Assembly: GCA_963730535.1 (NCBI GenBank)
Contig: CAVSRU010000014.1
Span: forward strand, 228,833-292,832
Direction: 5' to 3'
DNA length: 64,000 nucleotides
From: DASSUW01 sp963730535
GTDB taxonomy: Bacteria > Actinomycetota > Thermoleophilia > Solirubrobacterales > Solirubrobacteraceae
Made by a program: the position numbers and the translations under genes. The notes beneath the pieces are model-generated. The model was given only the letters and a program-made list of their open reading frames with translations, did not search any database and was not told the origin of the DNA. Positions 29,398 to 37,743 of the stretch are shown one piece after another; the first letter of the stretch is position 1; each line of letters starts with the position of its first letter.

Positions 29398-30221
29398 CGG
29401 CGGCCGACCACGACACGCTCGATGCCGGCGAGGTCGGGGACGACCTCGACGGCCTGGAAGCCGGCCTCCCTCATCAGCGCCGTGACGTCGGCGGCCTGGC
29501 CGGCGCCGATCTCGAACGCGACGAACGACGCTCGCGCGGCGGCGGACGGCACCAGCCTCCGGTAGACGTCGAGACCGTCCTCGCCGCCGTACAGCGCCTC
29601 GGCCGGCTCGTACCCGAGCTCGGGCGCGAGCCGCTCGCCGGCGCGGACGTAGGGCGGGTTCGAGACGACAGCGTCGACGGGCCCGGAGACCGGCTCGAGC
29701 AGGTCGCCCTCGAGCAGCTCGACCGCCAGGCCGAGCCGTGCGGCGTTCGCCCGCGCGACCGCCAGCGCGCCCGCGCTCGACTCCGTCGCCAGCACCTCGA
29801 GGTCGGGCCGCTCGTCGGCCAGCGCCAGCGCGATCGCCCCCGAGCCGGTGCCGACATCGACCACGCGCGCGCCCGCCGGCAGCCCCAGCGCCGCCTCGAC
29901 CACGTGCTCGGTCTCCGGGCGCGGGATCAGCACCCGCGGGTCGACGGCCAGCTCGAGCCGCCGGAAGCCCTTGCGCCCGAGGATGTAGGCGACCGGCTCG
30001 CGCTGCACCCGCCGCCGCGCGGCGTCCTGGAAGGCCCGGGCCTCGCCCGGCTCGAGCCCCCGCCCCGGGTCGGCGATCAGCACCGCCCGGTCGACCCCCA
30101 TCGCCGCCGCCAGCAGCACCTCGGCGTCGAGCCGCGGCGTCTCGCAGCCCGACGCCGTCAACGCGATCAGCGCCGAGTCGAGCGCCTCGCGGACCGTCGT
30201 GCGGGCGAGCGGGGTCCTCAG
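29394..30221 (-). CDS. prmC: Peptide chain release factor N5-glutamine methyltransferase
   Basis: Methylates the GGQ Gln of release factors; lies directly after prfA. Motifs: VVDVGTGSGAIALALA (SAM) and the substrate motif SNPPYVRAGE. The conserved N-terminus (TTVREALDSAL) is in frame upstream of the first ordinary start (TTG 30161), yet no ATG/GTG/TTG precedes it. The only start-like codon is CTG 30221, overlapping the prfA stop as CTGA, exactly like the ATGA/GTGA couplings elsewhere here; this gives 275 residues, the normal length. A TTG start would remove 20 residues. Confidence 0.85.
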   Translation of the reverse strand: MRTPLARTTVREALDSALIALTASGCETPRLDAEVLLAAAMGVDRAVLIADPGRGLEPGEARAFQDAARRRVQREPVAYILGRKGFRRLELAVDPRVLIPRPETEHVVEAALGLPAGARVVDVGTGSGAIALALADERPDLEVLATESSAGALAVARANAARLGLAVELLEGDLLEPVSGPVDAVVSNPPYVRAGERLAPELGYEPAEALYGGEDGLDVYRRLVPSAAARASFVAFEIGAGQAADVTALMREAGFQAVEVVPDLAGIERVVVGRR

Positions 30222-31267
30222 GACGCCTGGAGCTCCAGCCGGCGGCGCTTCTCGGCGTCCTGGAGCGCGCCGGTGATGGCGTCGAGCTCCCCCTCGAGCA
30301 CGGACTCGAGGTTGTGGACGGTGAGGCCCTCGACGCGGTGGTCGGTCACGCGGCGCTGGGGGAAGTTGTAGGTGCGGATCTTCTCCGCCCGCTCCCCCGT
30401 GCCGACCTGCGACCGCCGGTCGGCGGCGAGCTCGGCCTGCTGCTCGGCGGCCTTCATCTCGTACAGGCGCGCGCGCAGGACCTTCATCGCGCGCTCGCGG
30501 TTCTGGAGCTGGGACTTCTCGTCCTGCATCGAGACGACGAGCCCGGTCGGCTTATGGGTGATGCGGACGGCGGAGTCGGTCGTGTTGACCGACTGCCCGC
30601 CCGGGCCCGACGAGCGGTAGACGTCGATCTCGAGGTCGTTCTGGTCGATGTCGACCTCGACGTCCTCGGCCTCGGGCAGCACCGCGACGGTCGCCGTCGA
30701 CGTGTGGATGCGCCCCTGGGACTCGGTGGCCGGCACGCGCTGCACGCGGTGGGTGCCGCCCTCGTACTTGAAGCGCGAGTAGGCGCCGTCGCCGCGGACC
30801 TCGAACGTGTACGAGCCGTCGGAGGCGTCCAGGGTCTCGGTCTGGAAGCCGAGCCGCTCGGCGTAGCGGGTGAGCATGCGGTAGAGGTCGCCGGCCCACA
30901 GGCCCGCCTCGTCGCCGCCCGCGCCCCCGCGCACCTCGACGATCACGTTCTTGTCGTCGTTGGGGTCGGCCTCGACCATCGCCAGCCGGATCTCCTCCTC
31001 GAGCTCCTCGATCCGCGCGCGCGAGTCGCGCAGCTCGTCGCGGAGCTCGGCGTCGTCGGCGCCCTCGTCGAGCAGCTCCTGCGCGCCCTCGGCGTCGCTC
31101 ACCGCGCGGCGCCACTCCTCCGCGAGGCGGGCGGCCGGAGCGAGGTGGTTGAACTGGCGACCGGCGTCGGCGTAGCGCAGCCGGTCGGAGATGATCGCCG
31201 GGTCCGACATCTGCTCGGAGACCTCGGCGTACCGGGCCTCGATCTGCTCGACGAGCGACTCGATCAA
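30218..31267 (-). CDS. prfA: Peptide chain release factor 1
   Basis: 349 residues; reads UAA/UAG. Stop-recognition tripeptide PAT at 179-181 (RVPATESQGR) and GGQ at 223-225 (SSGPGGQSVNTTDSA). It starts with TTG at 31267 behind a GGAGGG Shine-Dalgarno. Confidence 0.97.
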   Translation of the reverse strand: MIESLVEQIEARYAEVSEQMSDPAIISDRLRYADAGRQFNHLAPAARLAEEWRRAVSDAEGAQELLDEGADDAELRDELRDSRARIEELEEEIRLAMVEADPNDDKNVIVEVRGGAGGDEAGLWAGDLYRMLTRYAERLGFQTETLDASDGSYTFEVRGDGAYSRFKYEGGTHRVQRVPATESQGRIHTSTATVAVLPEAEDVEVDIDQNDLEIDVYRSSGPGGQSVNTTDSAVRITHKPTGLVVSMQDEKSQLQNRERAMKVLRARLYEMKAAEQQAELAADRRSQVGTGERAEKIRTYNFPQRRVTDHRVEGLTVHNLESVLEGELDAITGALQDAEKRRRLELQAS

Positions 31268-31325
31268 AGTGTTTTCGCCCTCCGGTCACCGGAAACCCCG
31301 CCCGGTGACCTTCGTGTCGACGTAC

Positions 31326-32270
31326 TTAGGCCACCACTTCCATGCCAACTCTGTCTTCGTCGCTCGCACCGCGGGGGTCCTCGACGGCGAGGACGGCCTC
31401 CATGGCGGCGATCGCGACCGCGAGCTGGGCGTGGTCGGGCTCGCGCGTGGTGAGCTTCTGGAGCTGCATCCCCGGCCACATCAGCCGCTGCACCCACGGC
31501 GTGTGGCGGTTGCGGCCGGCCCACTTGATGACCTCGAACGAGAGGCCGGCGATGAGCGGCACGCCGAGGATCCGCGAGGCGAGCAGCAGGTACCAGGCCG
31601 GCAGCCCGAGCGGGGCGAAGACGAAGATGGCGACGATCATCACGATCAGCAGGAAGCTCGTCCCGCAGCGGGGATGCAGGCGCGAGAAGCGCTGCGCGCT
31701 CTCGGGCGTGAGCGGCTCTCCCGCCTCGAAGGCCGAGATCGTCTTGTGCTCGGCGCCGTGGTACTCGAACACCCGCCGCAGGTCCGGCAGGCGTGACATC
31801 AGGCCGAGGTAGCCGAGGAAGATCGCGGTGCGGAGGATCCCCTCGACGAGCCAGAAGAGGAAGGCGGAGCCGAGCTCGTCCTTGAAGAGGCTGGTGAGCG
31901 CGACGGGGACGACGAAGAAGAGGCCGACGGCGAACGCGAGCGCGACGACGACCGTCCCCGCCCACATGGCGCCGGAGATCGGCTCCTCGTCCTCGGGCAG
32001 CTGGGCGTTGGCGGACATGCCGAGCGCCTTGAAGCCGATGTTGAGCGACTCGACGAGCGCGACCACGCCGCGGATCACCGGCCAGCGCAGCGCGCGGTGG
32101 CGCTTGGCCCAGGAGACGAGCGGGAACGACTGCACGTCGATCTCGCCGTCGGCCTTGCGGACGGCGACGGCCCAGGTCGAGACGCCGCGCATCATCACGC
32201 CCTCCATGACGGCCTGACCGCCGACAGGTGCGTCGCGGCCGGCCATCACGAGAGGCGATTCGCTGCTCAC
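31326..32270 (-). CDS. DUF1385 family membrane protein (YqhQ-like)
   Basis: 314 residues. VGGQAVMEGVMMRGVSTWAV and the metal-site-like EYHGAEHKTISAFEAGEPLT and HPRCGTSFLLIV are family signatures; four or more membrane helices follow. Position between rpmE and prfA is usual for this family in Gram-positive bacteria. GTG 32270 was chosen; ATG at 32247 is an alternative. Function unknown. Confidence 0.9.
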   Translation of the reverse strand: MSSESPLVMAGRDAPVGGQAVMEGVMMRGVSTWAVAVRKADGEIDVQSFPLVSWAKRHRALRWPVIRGVVALVESLNIGFKALGMSANAQLPEDEEPISGAMWAGTVVVALAFAVGLFFVVPVALTSLFKDELGSAFLFWLVEGILRTAIFLGYLGLMSRLPDLRRVFEYHGAEHKTISAFEAGEPLTPESAQRFSRLHPRCGTSFLLIVMIVAIFVFAPLGLPAWYLLLASRILGVPLIAGLSFEVIKWAGRNRHTPWVQRLMWPGMQLQKLTTREPDHAQLAVAIAAMEAVLAVEDPRGASDEDRVGMEVVA

Positions 32271-32306
32271 GCCATATCCATCGGCAGTGAGCGAGCGACT
32301 CTGAAA

Positions 32307-32522
32307 CTACGAGGAGCCGCGAGCCCGCTTTGCGGCGCGGCGCTGGAAGCGCTCGACGCGACCACCCGTGTCGACCAGCTTCTGCTTGCCCGTATAGAAC
32401 GGGTGGCAGTTCGAGCAGATCTCGACGTGCATGTCGCCCTTGGTCGAGCGCGTGGTGAACGTGTTCCCGCACGTGCAGGTCACGGTCGCCTCGACGTACT
32501 CGGGGTGGATATCGGTCTTCAT
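32307..32522 (-). CDS. rpmE: 50S ribosomal protein L31 (zinc-binding form)
   Basis: 71 residues. The four zinc cysteines are Cys16, Cys18 (TCTCGNTF), Cys36 and Cys39 (EICSNCHPFYTG). Shine-Dalgarno AAGGA 4 nt before the ATG. Confidence 0.97.
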   Translation of the reverse strand: MKTDIHPEYVEATVTCTCGNTFTTRSTKGDMHVEICSNCHPFYTGKQKLVDTGGRVERFQRRAAKRARGSS

Positions 32523-32547
32523 GGTCCTTCTCAGTCTAGATGCGCGT

Positions 32548-33229
32548 TCAACACGTGATCGTGCGCCGGTTGTCGGCCTCGGAGCGCTCGCCGACGAGGT
32601 CGAGCGGGTCGGCGAACGCGCTGGCCATGGCGCCGCAGCCGGCGGCCTGGAGCTCGACCTCGCGGGTCTGCCCCGGCTCGAGGCTCCCGACCGCCACCGA
32701 CTTGGCGACACCGTCGACGGTCAGCTCCAGCTGGAACCCGCCGGAGGCGCTGCGGCCGGTGTTGCGTGACCGTCGCGACGTAGCGCTTGCCGAGCACCTG
32801 GAGCGCGGCCAGCTTGAGGTTCGGCCGGTGATCGGGCTGGCGGCAGGAGCGCGACCACGCGCGGTCGCGCGCGATCACCTGCCCGTCGGCGTCGAGCCAG
32901 CGGAAGCGCACCTGGGCGCGGTAGCGGGCCGGGCCCTCGAGCGCCTCGATCCGGCGCGTGAACACGTAGCGAGCGGCGCGCGAGCTGGTCCACCGGCTGA
33001 AGCCGGGCGCCGACACGCGGCGGTAACGGAGCGAGCCGGGCCGGCGCTTCTCGAGCAGGAAGCGCATCGTCATCCGCGCCGCGCCCGGCACCCGCGACAT
33101 GCGCGCCTCGAACTCCGCCGCCCGCTCGTCGGGGGCGCACAAGCCCAGGGACACGGTGCCCTCGGCGGCCCCGGCGGTGGCCGGGAGGACAAGGGTCAGC
33201 AGGGCGGCGACGAAGGCGGCGCGAAGCAT
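32548..33229 (-). pseudogene. Secreted CARDB-like domain protein, frameshifted
   Basis: A signal peptide (MLRAAFVAALLTLVLPATAG) and a middle region with two Cys run in one frame to about 32773 (GKRYVATVT). The sequence continues in another frame as a typical CARDB end: NTGRSASGGFQLELTVDGVA, SLEPGQTREVELQAAG, SEADNRRTITC, then TGA at 32548. The consensus YVATVTVRNTG implies that 5 nt are missing at 32761-32773. Either the gene is broken or the assembly is wrong there. Confidence 0.65.
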
Positions 33230-33271
33230 GGGACCCTCATAACGCGCCGGCCCGCCTTGAGTTTCGGCAAT

Positions 33272-33290
33272 CGGGACCCGGATGGTCCCG
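33272..33290 (-). terminator. Hairpin downstream of the ETF-QO gene
   Basis: CGGGACC (33272-33278) and GGTCCCG (33284-33290) with a 5-nt loop. A second 6-bp stem, GCCGAC/GTCGGC, lies at 33303-33320. Both are just after the ETF-QO stop on the minus strand. Confidence 0.5.
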
Positions 33291-33326
33291 TCCCAATCAG
33301 AACGCCGACATGGACGTCGGCAAGGG

Positions 33327-35024
33327 CTACATCACCTGGTACATGGGCCCGTCGCCGCCCTCGGGTGGCGTCAGGCGGCCGCCCTTGGCGGTGATCGCCC
33401 CGCACTGCACGCAGTTGGACGGGTTGACGATCAGGTCGACGGTGCCGTTCTCCGGCGCGTCCTCCGGAACCTCGTAGACGCCGGCGGGGCACATCCACGT
33501 CCACGCCTCGGCGACCTCGCGCGGCACCCGCCGCTGGATCCGGATGTGGCTCGGGGCGTCGTCGCGCGTCGCGTTGCCGGTGAGGAAGACGCCGGAGAGC
33601 TTGTCGAAGAAGTACTTGCCGTCCGGCTTCGGGTAGCGCTTGTCGCGGTCGGAGACCTCGACCGGGCTCTCGGCGTCGCGGTGGGTCGCCCAGTGGCCGC
33701 CCGGGAAGCGGCCCTTGGTGACGACCATCGCGTTCGTGATCGCGCCGCCGATGATCAGCCCCTTGCCGAACGGCTGCTTCATGTTGCGCGACTCCCACAG
33801 GTCCTTGCCGATCTCCGAGCCGTAGACCGCTTCTTCGTAGGCGGAGAAGTCGGTCGAGCCGGCCTTGAGCTGCCGGTAGATCGTCTCGGCGGCGAGCATG
33901 CCCGAGCGGATCGCGTAGTGGATCCCCTTCAGGCGCGGCACGTTGACCATGCCGCCGGCGTCGCCGGCGATCAGCAGGCCGGGGGCATGCAGGCGGGGCA
34001 TGGCCCAGTAGCCGCCCTCCGGGATCGCCTTGGCGCCCCAGCCGACGCGCTTGCCGCCCGCCAGGATCTTGCGCACCAGCGGGTGCTGCTTGAACTCCTG
34101 GAGCACGTCGTGCACCGAGAGCCGGGCGTCGGTGTGGTCGAGCCCGATCACGAACCCGATCGAGACCTTCGGGGTCTCGCCCTCGCGGTTCATGCCGTAG
34201 ATCCACGAGCCGCCGAACTCCTTGTACTTGGCCTGCGGCCGCAGCGGCCAGCCGAGCGTGTGGACGACCTTGCGGAACGGCTGCTCGACCTCCCAGACCT
34301 CCTTGACGCCAAGCGCCCACACCTGGGGGTCGCTCCCCGCCAGGTCGAGGGCCTTCATCGCGGCGCCGGTGAGGTGGCCCCAGCAGCCCTCGGCGAGCAC
34401 GGTCGCGCGGGCCACGACGTCCGAGCCCGGCTCGAAGTTCGACTTCTCGCCGCCCTCCTTGTCGCGCCCCTTGTCGCCGGTGCGAACGCCGCGCACCACC
34501 CCGTCCTCGACCAGCAGCTTGTGCCCGGTGGTCTCGGTCAGCAGGTAGGCGCCGGCCTCCTCCGCCTTCTCGGCGAGCCAGCGGTTGAGCTCGGCGAGCG
34601 CGACCACGTGGTTGCCGTGGTTGCGGAAGGGCGGCGGCGTGGGCTTCAGCGGGATCGCCCGCTTGCGGGTCGGCATGAAGTAGACCGTCTCGCCCTCGAC
34701 CGGCCCGTAGCTCGGCCACGAGTCGTCGTCCGGGAACAGGTCCTTGATCGCCGACGTGTTCATGACCGCGCCGGAGAGCTGGTGGGCTCCCGCCACCTTG
34801 CCCTTCTCGATCACCGCGACCGGCACCTCTCCCAGCCGCTCGGTCAGCTCGGGGTCGTCCTCGAGCAGCTGGAGCAGCCGGATGGCGCACGCCAGGCCCG
34901 CCTGACCGCCGCCGACGATCGCGACGCCGACCTCGATCCGCTCGTCCTCGGCGTCCGTCGGCGGGCCGACGAACTCGGCCGCCGGGTCGACGGGCGGCGG
35001 GAACTGGCTCGGTGCGGCGGACAT
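33327..35024 (-). CDS. Electron transfer flavoprotein-quinone oxidoreductase, altered Fe-S motif
   Basis: Takes electrons from ETF to the quinone pool. 565 residues: FAD motif VAIVGGGQAGLACAIRL, LSGAVMNTSA, LLIAGDAGGMVNVPRLKGIH, YFFDKLSGVFLTGNATRDDA. The C-terminal [4Fe-4S] domain normally has CPAGVYE plus CxxCxxC. Here Cys512, Cys538 and Cys541 are present (NCVQCGAITAKG) but the fourth position is Ile544. Upstream of it lie etfA and etfB in the same direction; a GGGAG Shine-Dalgarno precedes the ATG. Confidence 0.92.
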   Translation of the reverse strand: MSAAPSQFPPPVDPAAEFVGPPTDAEDERIEVGVAIVGGGQAGLACAIRLLQLLEDDPELTERLGEVPVAVIEKGKVAGAHQLSGAVMNTSAIKDLFPDDDSWPSYGPVEGETVYFMPTRKRAIPLKPTPPPFRNHGNHVVALAELNRWLAEKAEEAGAYLLTETTGHKLLVEDGVVRGVRTGDKGRDKEGGEKSNFEPGSDVVARATVLAEGCWGHLTGAAMKALDLAGSDPQVWALGVKEVWEVEQPFRKVVHTLGWPLRPQAKYKEFGGSWIYGMNREGETPKVSIGFVIGLDHTDARLSVHDVLQEFKQHPLVRKILAGGKRVGWGAKAIPEGGYWAMPRLHAPGLLIAGDAGGMVNVPRLKGIHYAIRSGMLAAETIYRQLKAGSTDFSAYEEAVYGSEIGKDLWESRNMKQPFGKGLIIGGAITNAMVVTKGRFPGGHWATHRDAESPVEVSDRDKRYPKPDGKYFFDKLSGVFLTGNATRDDAPSHIRIQRRVPREVAEAWTWMCPAGVYEVPEDAPENGTVDLIVNPSNCVQCGAITAKGGRLTPPEGGDGPMYQVM

Positions 35025-35061
35025 CAGTGGTCGCTCCCGTCGGGGGTTGCGGGAGGGGCCA

Positions 35062-36039
35062 CTAGCCGCCCTTCTTCGCCTTCACGGCCTCGGTGAGCTT
35101 CGGGACGATCTTGTTGAGATCGCCGACCACGCCGAGGTCGGAGAACTCGAAGATCGGGGCGTTCGAGTCCTTGTTGATCGCCACGATGTTCTCCGAACCC
35201 TGCATCCCGACCTTGTGCTGGATGGCTCCTGAGATGCCGGCGGCGAGGTAGAGCTTCGGCGCCACCGTCTTGCCGGTCTGCCCGATCTGAGCCGCGTACG
35301 GGTACCAGCCGGCGTCGACCACCGCGCGGGTGGCCGCCACCGCGCCGCCGAGCGCGCCGGCGAGCTGCTCGAGCGCGTCGAAGCCCTCGGCCTTGCCGAG
35401 GCCGCGGCCGCCGGCGACCAGGATGTCGGCGTCCTCGATGTTCACGTCGGCGCCGCGCTGCTCGCCGCGCTGGACCATGCTCGCCTTCAGCGAGTGGGGC
35501 GCGAACTCGACGTCGACGTCCTCGACCGTCGCGGTTCCGTCGGCGCTCTGGGTCGTCTCGAACGCGTTGAGGCGGCCGATGATCACGCCGACCTCGGAGC
35601 GGTAGTGCACGTCGGAGACCTGCGAGTCCTGGAGGATCGGACGGCGGGCGACGAGCTTGCCGTCGACCACCTTGACCTCGGTGACCTCCATGCAGACCCC
35701 GGCGTCGAGCCGCGCCGCGAGCCCGGCGCCGATCTCGAACCCGAGCAGCCCGCCGCCGAACAGGAGGTACTTGTGCCCGTTGTCCTTCGCGACCTTCGCC
35801 ATGGCGTCGACCACCGGCTGCGCGAGACCCTCGGGACCTTCGACGCGGAAGACCTTCGTGGCGCCGTAGCTGCCGAGCGAGGCGAGCATGTCGTCGGGCA
35901 GGCCGGCCTTGTCGCCGACCACGATCGCGTGGCACTCGCCGCCGAGCTCGCTGGCCAGGCGGGCGCCTTCGGAGACCGCGCCGAGCGAGTTCTTGTTGAA
36001 CTCGCCGTCGTAGTGGAGCGCGTAGACGAGGATGCTCAT
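35062..36039 (-). CDS. etfA: Electron transfer flavoprotein alpha subunit
   Basis: 325 residues. The FAD-binding C-terminal domain shows VAGGRGLGKAEGFDALEQLA, VDAGWYPYAAQIGQTGKTVA, LYLAAGISGAIQHKVGMQGS and AINKDSNAPIFEFSDLGVVG. ATG 36039 (MSILVYALHYDGEFNK) overlaps the etfB stop (ATGA). Confidence 0.96.
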   Translation of the reverse strand: MSILVYALHYDGEFNKNSLGAVSEGARLASELGGECHAIVVGDKAGLPDDMLASLGSYGATKVFRVEGPEGLAQPVVDAMAKVAKDNGHKYLLFGGGLLGFEIGAGLAARLDAGVCMEVTEVKVVDGKLVARRPILQDSQVSDVHYRSEVGVIIGRLNAFETTQSADGTATVEDVDVEFAPHSLKASMVQRGEQRGADVNIEDADILVAGGRGLGKAEGFDALEQLAGALGGAVAATRAVVDAGWYPYAAQIGQTGKTVAPKLYLAAGISGAIQHKVGMQGSENIVAINKDSNAPIFEFSDLGVVGDLNKIVPKLTEAVKAKKGG

Positions 36040-36830
36040 GCGAGGAGCTTCCTTTCCTCGAGCCACGTCACGATCTGCTCGACGGTCTCGCTCGTGTCCT
36101 CATCCTCGATGATGCGGCCGGCCTCCTTGGCGGGGGGCGCGGCGAACTCGCTGCAGTGGGCGCGGGCGTTGTCGAAGCCGACGTGGTCGGCCTCGATTCC
36201 GGCGTCGGCGATCGTGAGCGTCGCCAGCGGCTTCTTCTTGGCGCCCATGATCGCCTTGAGCGACGGGTAGCGCGGCTCGTTGATGGCGTCACCGACGGAG
36301 ATCACCGCCGGCAGCTCGACGAGCACGGTGTCGTAGCCGTACTCGGCCTGGCGCTCGCAGCGCAGCTTGCCGTCCTCAATGTCGACCTTGATGACCTGGG
36401 TGAGCGACGGCATCTGGAGGTGGTCGGCCACGACGGCGCCGATCGTGTAGCACTCGCCGTCGTCGGACTGCTGGCCGAGGAGCACGAGGTCCGGCTGCTC
36501 GGCGGCCAACGCCTTGGCGAGCGCGTAGCCGGTGCCGTTGACGTCGGAGCCGGCGAGGGCGTCGTCGGTCAGCTGGATGGCGCGGTCGGCTCCCAGGGAG
36601 ACCGCCTTGCGAAGCGCGCGCTCCGAGGACGCCGGGCCCATCGTCACGGCGACGACCTCGTCGACCTCCATCGCCCCGCCCTCTTTGAGCTGCATCGCCG
36701 CCTCGATGGCGTGCGTGTCGAACGGGTTCAGGTTCTTCTCCCCGCTCCGGTCCAGGCGCCCTGTCGAGGCGTCGATGCGCTTCTCGACGGCGGCGTCCGG
36801 CACCTCCTTGACCAGCACACAGATCTTCAC
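36036..36830 (-). CDS. etfB: Electron transfer flavoprotein beta subunit
   Basis: 264 residues from GTG 36830 (VKICVLVKEVPDAAVEKRID), which has a GAGGTG Shine-Dalgarno 6 nt upstream; GTG 36839 is the longer alternative and lies inside that Shine-Dalgarno. AMP-binding and family signature: LVLLGQQSDDGECYTIGAVV and VEYGYD-like QAEYGYDTVLVELPAVISVG. Forms a heterodimer with EtfA and accepts electrons from acyl-CoA dehydrogenases such as those at 46 and 52 kb. Confidence 0.95.
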   Translation of the reverse strand: MKICVLVKEVPDAAVEKRIDASTGRLDRSGEKNLNPFDTHAIEAAMQLKEGGAMEVDEVVAVTMGPASSERALRKAVSLGADRAIQLTDDALAGSDVNGTGYALAKALAAEQPDLVLLGQQSDDGECYTIGAVVADHLQMPSLTQVIKVDIEDGKLRCERQAEYGYDTVLVELPAVISVGDAINEPRYPSLKAIMGAKKKPLATLTIADAGIEADHVGFDNARAHCSEFAAPPAKEAGRIIEDEDTSETVEQIVTWLEERKLLA

Positions 36831-36842
36831 TGAGGACACCTC

Positions 36843-36890
36843 GTGGTTGGACTGACGGGCGGGATCCTACCGCGTTGACTGACGAGTCAA
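36843..36890 (-). promoter_or_regulatory. etf promoter with palindromic operator
   Basis: On the minus strand ATTGAC, a 16-bp spacer and TAGGAT (about 36864-36869) make a promoter upstream of etfB. The palindrome TTGACTGACGAGTCAA (36875-36890) covers the -35 and spacer and overlaps the end of the tetR gene. Such 16-bp perfect palindromes are typical TetR-family operators. Confidence 0.5.
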
Positions 36891-37381
36891 TCGCACAATT
36901 CGAGCATGCGCGCCAGCACCCGCTCGCGCAGCTCGCCGGCCGGCGGCGCCATCCCGAGGAGGTCGGCGAGCCACAGGCCGTCGGCCGCCAGCCGGGCCAC
37001 CGTGGCCTCCACCGGGTCGCCGCCCTCCGTGGCGATGCGATCCTGCCAGGTCGCGTACCGGTCACGTACTTTGGCGAGGACCGCCGGGTCCGCGACGAGC
37101 GCCGCGAGCAGGCCGGCCTCCTCCGCCTTGGCCCCGTCGCAGGCCTTGACGTAGCCCCTCGAGAAGTCGTGATCGGCCGCGTCGATGTCGTGCTGGAACT
37201 CGTCGAGCCAGCGGTCGACCAGGCCGTCGAGCAGCTCGCGCTTGGACTTGAAGTGGTAGAGCAGCCCGCCCTTGGATACGCCGGCGTGGGCGGCCACGGC
37301 GTCGAGCGTGAGCGCCTGGGCGCCGTCGCGCCGGATCACAGCTGCGGCGGCGGCGATCAGCTTCGCGCGCGTGTCCGTCAA
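36887..37381 (-). CDS. TetR family transcriptional regulator
   Basis: 164 residues. N-terminal HTH: AAAAVIRRDGAQALTLDAVA, AHAGVSKGGLLYHFKSKREL. The ligand domain is TetR_C-like and unassigned. TTG 37381 overlaps the transporter stop (TTGA), so it is co-transcribed with the SMR gene and probably represses its own operon through the palindrome at 37716. Confidence 0.9.
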   Translation of the reverse strand: MTDTRAKLIAAAAAVIRRDGAQALTLDAVAAHAGVSKGGLLYHFKSKRELLDGLVDRWLDEFQHDIDAADHDFSRGYVKACDGAKAEEAGLLAALVADPAVLAKVRDRYATWQDRIATEGGDPVEATVARLAADGLWLADLLGMAPPAGELRERVLARMLELCD

Positions 37382-37701
37382 TGCGCGCCGGTCAGGTTGA
37401 GTCCGATGACGCCGGCAACGATGAGCGCGAGGCTAGCGAGCTTGAGCGCCGTGGCGGGCTCGCCGAACGCGAGGACGCCGATCGTCGCGATGAGGGCCGT
37501 GCCCGCGGCGGACCACACCGCGTAGGTGATGCCGATCGAGAGCTCCTTGAGCACGAGCGCGAGCAGCCAGAACGAGATGCCGTAGCCGACGACGACGACC
37601 GCGCTGGGGAGCAGGCGCGTGAAGCCCTCCGAATAGCGGAGCGCAACGGTGCCGGCGACCTCGGTGACGATCGCGAGCGAGAGGAGGAGCGAGACGGGCA
37701 T
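37378..37701 (-). CDS. Small multidrug resistance (SMR/EmrE-type) transporter
   Basis: 107 residues, four helices. The essential membrane Glu is in SLAIVTEVAGTVALRYSEGF, followed by FWLLALVLKELSIGITYAVW and GTALIATIGVLAFGEPATAL, all matching QacC/EmrE-type pumps for cationic compounds. The start ATG 37701 lies close behind an operator-covered promoter. Confidence 0.93.
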   Translation of the reverse strand: MPVSLLLSLAIVTEVAGTVALRYSEGFTRLLPSAVVVVGYGISFWLLALVLKELSIGITYAVWSAAGTALIATIGVLAFGEPATALKLASLALIVAGVIGLNLTGAH

Positions 37702-37712
37702 GGTCCATCTGA

Positions 37713-37731
37713 CTATACCGTCTGGACGGTA
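37713..37731 (-). promoter_or_regulatory. TetR-type operator over the SMR-tetR promoter
   Basis: Perfect 16-bp palindrome TACCGTCCAGACGGTA (37716-37731) overlapping a -10 TATAGT (37718-37713), 12 nt before the SMR start codon. Its position predicts repression by the co-transcribed TetR protein. Confidence 0.6.
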
Positions 37732-37743
37732 CAGTTGGGCGGA

